From Ophiobolus disseminans (Eukaryota > Ascomycota > Dothideomycetes > Pleosporales > Phaeosphaeriaceae): a stretch of DNA of 64,000 nt. The notes below the pieces were generated by a model that worked only from the letters and a program-made list of their open reading frames with translations, did not search any database and had not been told where the DNA came from. Both the position numbers and the translations under genes were made by a program. Of this stretch, positions 58,601 to 64,000 are shown in pieces. The stretch is taken from the NCBI GenBank assembly GCA_010093685.1, contig MU006233.1:248001-312000 (forward strand). The letters are read 5' to 3'. Numbering within the stretch: position 1 is the first letter of the stretch; every line of letters begins with the position of its first letter.

Positions 58601-61600
58601 GGTGATACAAGCGCGGCGATCGATCTAGACTACTGGACCGACTACCTCTCCGCTGGACAAGCAGCCAATGTTGCTAGCACATTCGTGAGAGCTCTCGAAA
58701 ACATCGTCTACAACGCCAAGCGTCGCATCTCCACCTTAGATTTCCTCAGTGGCAAACACTGGCAGCAGATTCAGGCTTGGAATATCATGCCTCCAACTCT
58801 GAATGACTGTGTGCACAACAGATTCGCTTCTTGGGTCGCATTGCAGCCTGATGCGCCCGCGATATGCGCATTCGACGGGGAGTACACGTATGCAGAACTC
58901 GCAGCCGTGACTGACCGACTGGCGTACCATCTTATGAGTCTAGGCGTCGGACCTGAAGTGTTTGTTCCAACTTGTTTCGACAAGAGCTGCTTCGCGATTG
59001 TAGCAATGCTTTCTGTTCTCAAAGCCGGAGGTGCAGCGGTACCTCTTGACGCCAAGCATCCGAAACCAGCACTTCAGACACGCTTGGAAGATGCATCTGC
59101 TAAGGTTGTTCTGACGACAGCTACGCGGGCCGAGAAGTTGGAAGGGCTTGCTCCCAACGTCATCATCGTCGACGCTGCCTTCTTGGAACAGCTTCCTACG
59201 CGGACTGGCCAAGCACACACTACGGTACAACCCCACAATCCATGCTTTGTCATCTTCACTAGTGGCAGCACTGGACGGCCAAAGGGAGTCGTACTCGAAC
59301 ACTCTGCCATGGTTACCAGCGCGGAAGCTCACGGCTCTAAATTAGGGTTTGGCCCTGGCAGTCGCATCCTGCAGTTCGCGAGCTACACGTTTGATAACTC
59401 CCTGGAAGAAATGTTCACCTCCCTTCAGAGAGGAGCATGCGTGTGCGTGCCGTCTGAAGATCAACGCGTGAACGATCTTCCTGGAGCCATTGCCGAATTG
59501 AACGCCAATTTCATGGACCTTACACCGACAGTCGCCGCGTTGCTTAAACCGACTGACGTACCCTCTATTAAGACCTTAGGTCTTGGAGCTGAGCCACTGA
59601 CAAAGGCTCTGATCGAGTCATGGCGACCGCATGTACGCGTCTACGGACAATACGGCCCTAGCGAGGCTTCAATCAACTCCGCGTGGCGCGACTTCACCAA
59701 CGGCGGGGAAGCTACGAACATTGGCAAGGCCATTGGGAGTGTGTCATGGGTAATTGACCCAGACAATCGCGATCGTCTTATGCCCATTGGCTGCAAGGGG
59801 GAGCTCCTCATTGAAGGCCCTATCCTCAGTCGGGGTTACCTCAATGACCCCGAGAAGACTGCACTGGCCTTTATCGAAGACCCAGAGTGGGCACGTACCA
59901 CCGGTCCGACAGGACGTAGGTTTTATTGTACTGGCGACTTGGTACAGTACACATCCGAGGGCGACATGATATACATGGGGCGCAAGGATAGTCAGGTTAA
60001 GGTAAGTCTCATTTTCCCGAGCTTGGTAGTTGGTACGCGTACTAACTTACTGCAGTTGAACGGTCAACGCATTGAGCTTGGAGAGATTGAACATCATCTC
60101 AAGCTCAACCTACCAGCTAGTGCAAAGTCAGCTGTCGAGCTTGTCAAGTTCGCAGACACCAAAGCTCTCGTCGGCTTCATCTGCTTGGATGCCGATTCTA
60201 ACGTGTCTCCTGCGATTGGTGAGATGACCGAAGCAGTGAGGGCCACTGCGAAGCAGGTCGAAGTTACACTCGGTGAAGCACTACCGGCCTACTATGTACC
60301 CGCCATGTTCATGCCCGTGACCAGCATGCCAATGACAACATCAGGTAAGCTCGATCGCAAGGTCTTGCGACAGCTTGCAGCGGATGTTCCCGAGTCCGGA
60401 ATGGCGGCATACCGACTTGCAGGAAACAGTGGACGCGCTCCTTTGGGCCACGTCGAGATCACACTGGCTCGCTTGTGGGTTGAGGTCTTGAAATTGAGTG
60501 CCGACACAGTTGGCGCAGAGGACTCATTCTTCCGTCTTGGCGGCGACTCGATTAGCGCAATGCGCTTGGTGACCGCGAGTAGGAAGCAAGGTGTAGTGCT
60601 GAATGTTGCCAACGTTTTTGCGCAGCCAAAGCTTGTGGACATGGCCGCTACGGCTGTTGTGCTCTCTTCAGAAGAGCTTACGACCCAAGCCGATACCACA
60701 GTCGTACCGTTTGAGCTCATCACCCCCAACGACAAGCGTCGCATCTTGGATTTCGCTGCCACTGAATGCGCGGTCTTCCCGGACTTGATTGAAGACATAT
60801 ACCCCTGCTCTAGGCTACAAGAGGGTCTGATCAGTCTGTCAACCAGGGATCCTGGTTCCTACGTCGCACAACCAACTTACCGCCTGCCGTCGAACATCGA
60901 TGTGCCCCGTTTCAAGGCTGCTTGGAACAAAGTCATCGCCAATGAAGCTGTTTTGCGTTCGCGGATCATTCACAACGACGAATTCGGTTTCCTGCAAGTG
61001 GTAGTCAAGGACCAGCCGAAATGGCAAACCTTGCCCAGTCTCAATGACATCAAGGAAGCTCATCGACAGCTTCCAGCTACGCCTGGTGGTCCCCTCGCCA
61101 GCTATACTATTGTTGGAGAAGGAACGGACATCACATTCTTCATCTGGACTGCACATCACGCAGTATACGACGGTTGGAGTTGGTCAACGTTATTCAACCA
61201 AGTTGAATCATGCTACCAAGACATGAGGCCGGATTTGCCTGCTTCTGTCCCATTCTCGCGCTTTGTCAAGTATCTTTCTACCTTGAAGAAAGAGGACTCC
61301 GACAAGTTTTGGCTTTCCCACCTTGAGGGAATCACAGCTCCTCAGTTCCCGCAACTGCCAAGCCCAGACTACAAGGTGCAAGCGACTAGTCAGCTTCTAC
61401 ATCGTATAAAGATGGCTCGACGATCGGACATGGAGGTTACCGTACCCTCGCTAATTCGCGCAGCATGGGGACTACTTCTTGCTACATACTCTGGATCGGA
61501 CGACGTACTCTGGGGCGAAACCAACAGTGGGCGAGAGGCTCCTGTTCCAGATATAGAAAGTATCATCGGTCCCACCCTCACTACCGCTCCTGTGCGTCTC

Positions 61601-64000
61601 ACGCTCAATCGCGACTTGAAAGTGCGAGACTATCTTCGCGAGACTCAACGCCAGGCTTCGACTACGTTGCCTTATCAGTTTGCTGGTCTCCAGCATATTC
61701 GTAAACTCAGCTCCGAAACAGCTGTTGCCTGCGACTTTCAGAGTTTCCTTGGCATTGTTGCGGGCGACAACCTTCAAGACGTCGAGAGCGAACTATGGAG
61801 TATGCAGAGCACCGGGACGCTCGGTACGAATTTCTTCAGCTACGCCCTAGTCTTCAACTGCACTGTGGAGAAGGACAACGTTAGCGTTGAGGTTCTCTAC
61901 GACAGCCAAGTCACCGAGACATGGTACATCGAGCGCCTGCTCAAGCAATTCGATTTCATCATCAACTGCTTCAGCTCTTCCGACTACCTCAATCGCACTT
62001 TGAATGAGATTGAACTCGTGAATCCAGCGGATATGGAAACTATCTCCGCTTGGAACAGCACGCCGGTAACCACCATTCACAAGTGTATTCACGACGTTAT
62101 CTCGGAAGACTCAACTGCGTCGCAACCTACTGCAACTGCCATTGACGCCTGGGACACCGGCGCGATGTCTTACCGTGAGCTCGATGAACGATCTACAAGG
62201 TTGGCTTCACGCCTAATCTTGCTCGGCGTAAAGCCACAATCATTTGTACCACTTTGTTTCGATAAGTCGGGGTGGACCATTGTGGCTATTCTTGCTGTCC
62301 TGAAAGCTGGCGCAGCATTCGTTCCGCTTGACTTCGAAGCGCCGATCTTTCGATTGCGCGAATTGATTGCCGATGTCAAGGCCGAGTGGATGCTCTGTGC
62401 GCCAAAGTACCAGGAACTATGCCAGTCAATGGGTTGCACTGCTGTAGCAGTCGATCGCAACGCGACCGAGCAACGTCTGGAACACCACATTACTCTACCA
62501 AAAGTGCGCAGTGACTCGGTAGCCTACGCCTTCTACACATCGGGATCTACTGGGAAGCCTAAAGGTGCGGTCATCAACCACTCGTGCTGGGTGTCCAGTT
62601 CTACCGCTTTCGCCCCAACATGGGGAATATCTGAGTCCTCACGAGTGTTGCAATTCGCATCGTACATCTTCGATGCATGCCTGATTGAGATCTTCAGCAC
62701 TTTGATGTGTGGTGGCACTGTGTGTGTTCCAGATCAAGACTCTCGAACCAACGACCTCGTTGGTGTCATCAACAAGTTCAATGTGAATTGGGCAACATTG
62801 ACACCCTCGGTCGTCCGTATGATGCAACCAGCGCAGGTACCAAACCTTAAGACGCTCGTTTTGGTTGGTGAAGCCATGTCCCAGCAGGACCTACTCACCT
62901 GGGCTCATCGCGTCACGCTGGGAAATGGCTACGGTCCCACCGAGTGTAGCGCAATCTCAACATCCAACGTCATGACATCTCAAACGAAACCAAACAATCT
63001 CGGAAAAGCTGTCACGTCGCGTGGGTGGATTGTATCGAGAAACAATCATCATGCTCTTGCGCCAGTTGGCGCTATTGGTGAGCTCTTACTTGAAGGCCCA
63101 GCCGTTGGCGCTGGATACTTGAACGATCTGGAAAAGACCGCGCAAGCATTCGTTCGCGATATCAAATGGGCAACTGGTAAAGTAGACGTCCCTACAGCAC
63201 GCTTCTACAACACCGGCGACCTTGTAAAGTACAATGAGGACGGTACAATGCTCTACCTCGGACGCAAAGACTCGCAAACCAAGGTTCGTGGACAGCGACT
63301 TGAGTTGTCCGAGGTCGAACACCACCTCATGGAAGATGGTGCGGTTCAAAATGCTCTTGCGGCAGTACCTACTGCTGGTCCTTGCGCCAAGCGATTGGTT
63401 GGCATCATTTCCATCAAGGACGTTTCGCTGTCCGGTGCGCCTTCCACGGTACTCGAGCTCCTCCCGCACGAAATGGCGTCTCTGAATATCAGTACCATCA
63501 GAGATCACCTCTGCGAGCGCTTGCCGTCTTACATGATTCCATCTCTTTGGGTTGCCGTCACCAAGTTTCCGTTGACACCTGGAGGTAAGATGGATCGTCG
63601 ACGAGTGGTGCAGTGGCTAGAGCAAATGGATGCAGACACATACCGCACAATCTCAACGCTAGGCCTCGAAGAAGCCAAAGATGACGCCAACAGCACAGAG
63701 CGCAAGCTTCAGGAGATCTTCGCTAAAGTCTTGAATCTCCCAGTCGAAGGCATTCGGCTCAACCAGTCTTTTCTTCATCTTGGTGGAGACTCTATTGCTG
63801 CAATGCAGGTCTCGTCGCAATGCCGTTCTCAAGGTCTCGCTATCAGTGTTCAGCAGCTCATCCGAGCGAAGTCGATCATTGCACTGGCTGCAAGCGTCGC
63901 AACTTCAACCAATGGCACGTCAACCACTGTGGTGGCGCAAGAGTACAACCTACCTTTTGATCTTTCGCCTATCCAGAAAGTGTTTTTTGAGACTGTTGGC
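55657..64000 (+). CDS. Non-ribosomal peptide synthetase, 5' part; visible order T-E-C-A-T-C-A-T-(E/C)
   Basis: Exons 55657-56113, 56233-57053, 57104-60001 and 60056 to the edge give 2707 visible residues with no break; introns are 119, 50 and 54 nt. Domains: T1 near residue 28 (VGGDSISAM); E1 with HHIVIDLVSW near 208 and FNYLGQYQ near 422; C2 from EDAYPCSNMQEGLL, active site SHAIMDG near 682; A2 with FTSGSTGRPKG near 1144, YGQYGPSE, YCTGDL, GRKDSQVK/LNGQRIELGE across intron 3, SGKLDRK; T2 LGGDSISAM near 1550; C3 from EDIYPCSRLQEGL, HHAVYDG near 1759; A3 with YTSGSTGKPKG near 2219, YGPTE, GGKMDRR; T3 LGGDSIAAM near 2634; then FDLSPIQKVFFE, matching the start of E1, so a second E domain probably follows. 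A first-module A domain is absent. The ATG at 55657 is the only start fitting T1. The product is unknown; each E implies a D-residue in the peptide. Confidence 0.9.

Noticed and set aside
1..64000. tRNA or rRNA genes
   Set aside because: I looked by eye for B-box-like GGTTCGANTCC words and conserved rRNA segments on both strands and found none in a plausible tRNA context. A covariance-model scan would be decisive.
1..64000. CRISPR arrays, bacterial operons, ribosome binding sites
   Set aside because: The gene structure is eukaryotic throughout and no regularly spaced repeats are present.

Overview
The window reads as nuclear DNA of a filamentous ascomycete (Pezizomycotina; Dothideomycetes is my best guess, from general gene content only). 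Genes are split by many introns of about 47-60 nt with GTRNGT donors and CTRAY-like branch sites. A HET-domain gene, a DUR3-type urea permease, a TmpA-like membrane protein, a PL4 rhamnogalacturonan lyase, a pogo/Fot1-type DNA transposon and a multimodular NRPS all point to filamentous fungi.

Left part (1-15 kb): a HET-domain gene running off the left edge (minus strand), a decayed DUF7587-type gene, an MFS drug-type transporter followed on the same strand by an AtuA/DUF1446 protein, and a seven-exon urea/H+ symporter gene with GATA sites upstream.

Middle (15-34 kb): a TA-flanked pogo-like transposon with 21-bp perfect terminal inverted repeats and an assembly gap inside it, a PL4 lyase, three tandem minus-strand members of a fast-evolving F-box-like family, a DUF1593 (Sde182-like) pseudogene with two nonsense codons, a gene-poor 3.2-kb stretch, a TmpA-like gene, and a fourth, broken F-box-like gene.

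Right part (34-64 kb): a broken O-methyltransferase gene, a very long disordered protein gene, a second MFS transporter, a fifth F-box-like gene, a conserved hypothetical gene, an ABCC-type multidrug transporter with about 15 introns, a 3.9-kb gene-free stretch, and the 5' part of an NRPS gene. The visible NRPS order is T-E-C-A-T-C-A-T-(E or C start), with no adenylation domain before the first carrier domain.

The most striking property of the window is how many genes are damaged by single frame shifts or nonsense codons while the rest of their reading frame stays recognisable: the DUF7587 gene, the transposase, two F-box-like genes, the DUF1593 gene and the methyltransferase. The metabolic genes next to them (MFS transporters, AtuA, DUR3, PL4, ABCC, NRPS) splice cleanly. 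All splice models here were built by hand from frame continuity and consensus sites, and family names come from recognising motifs, not from a search.
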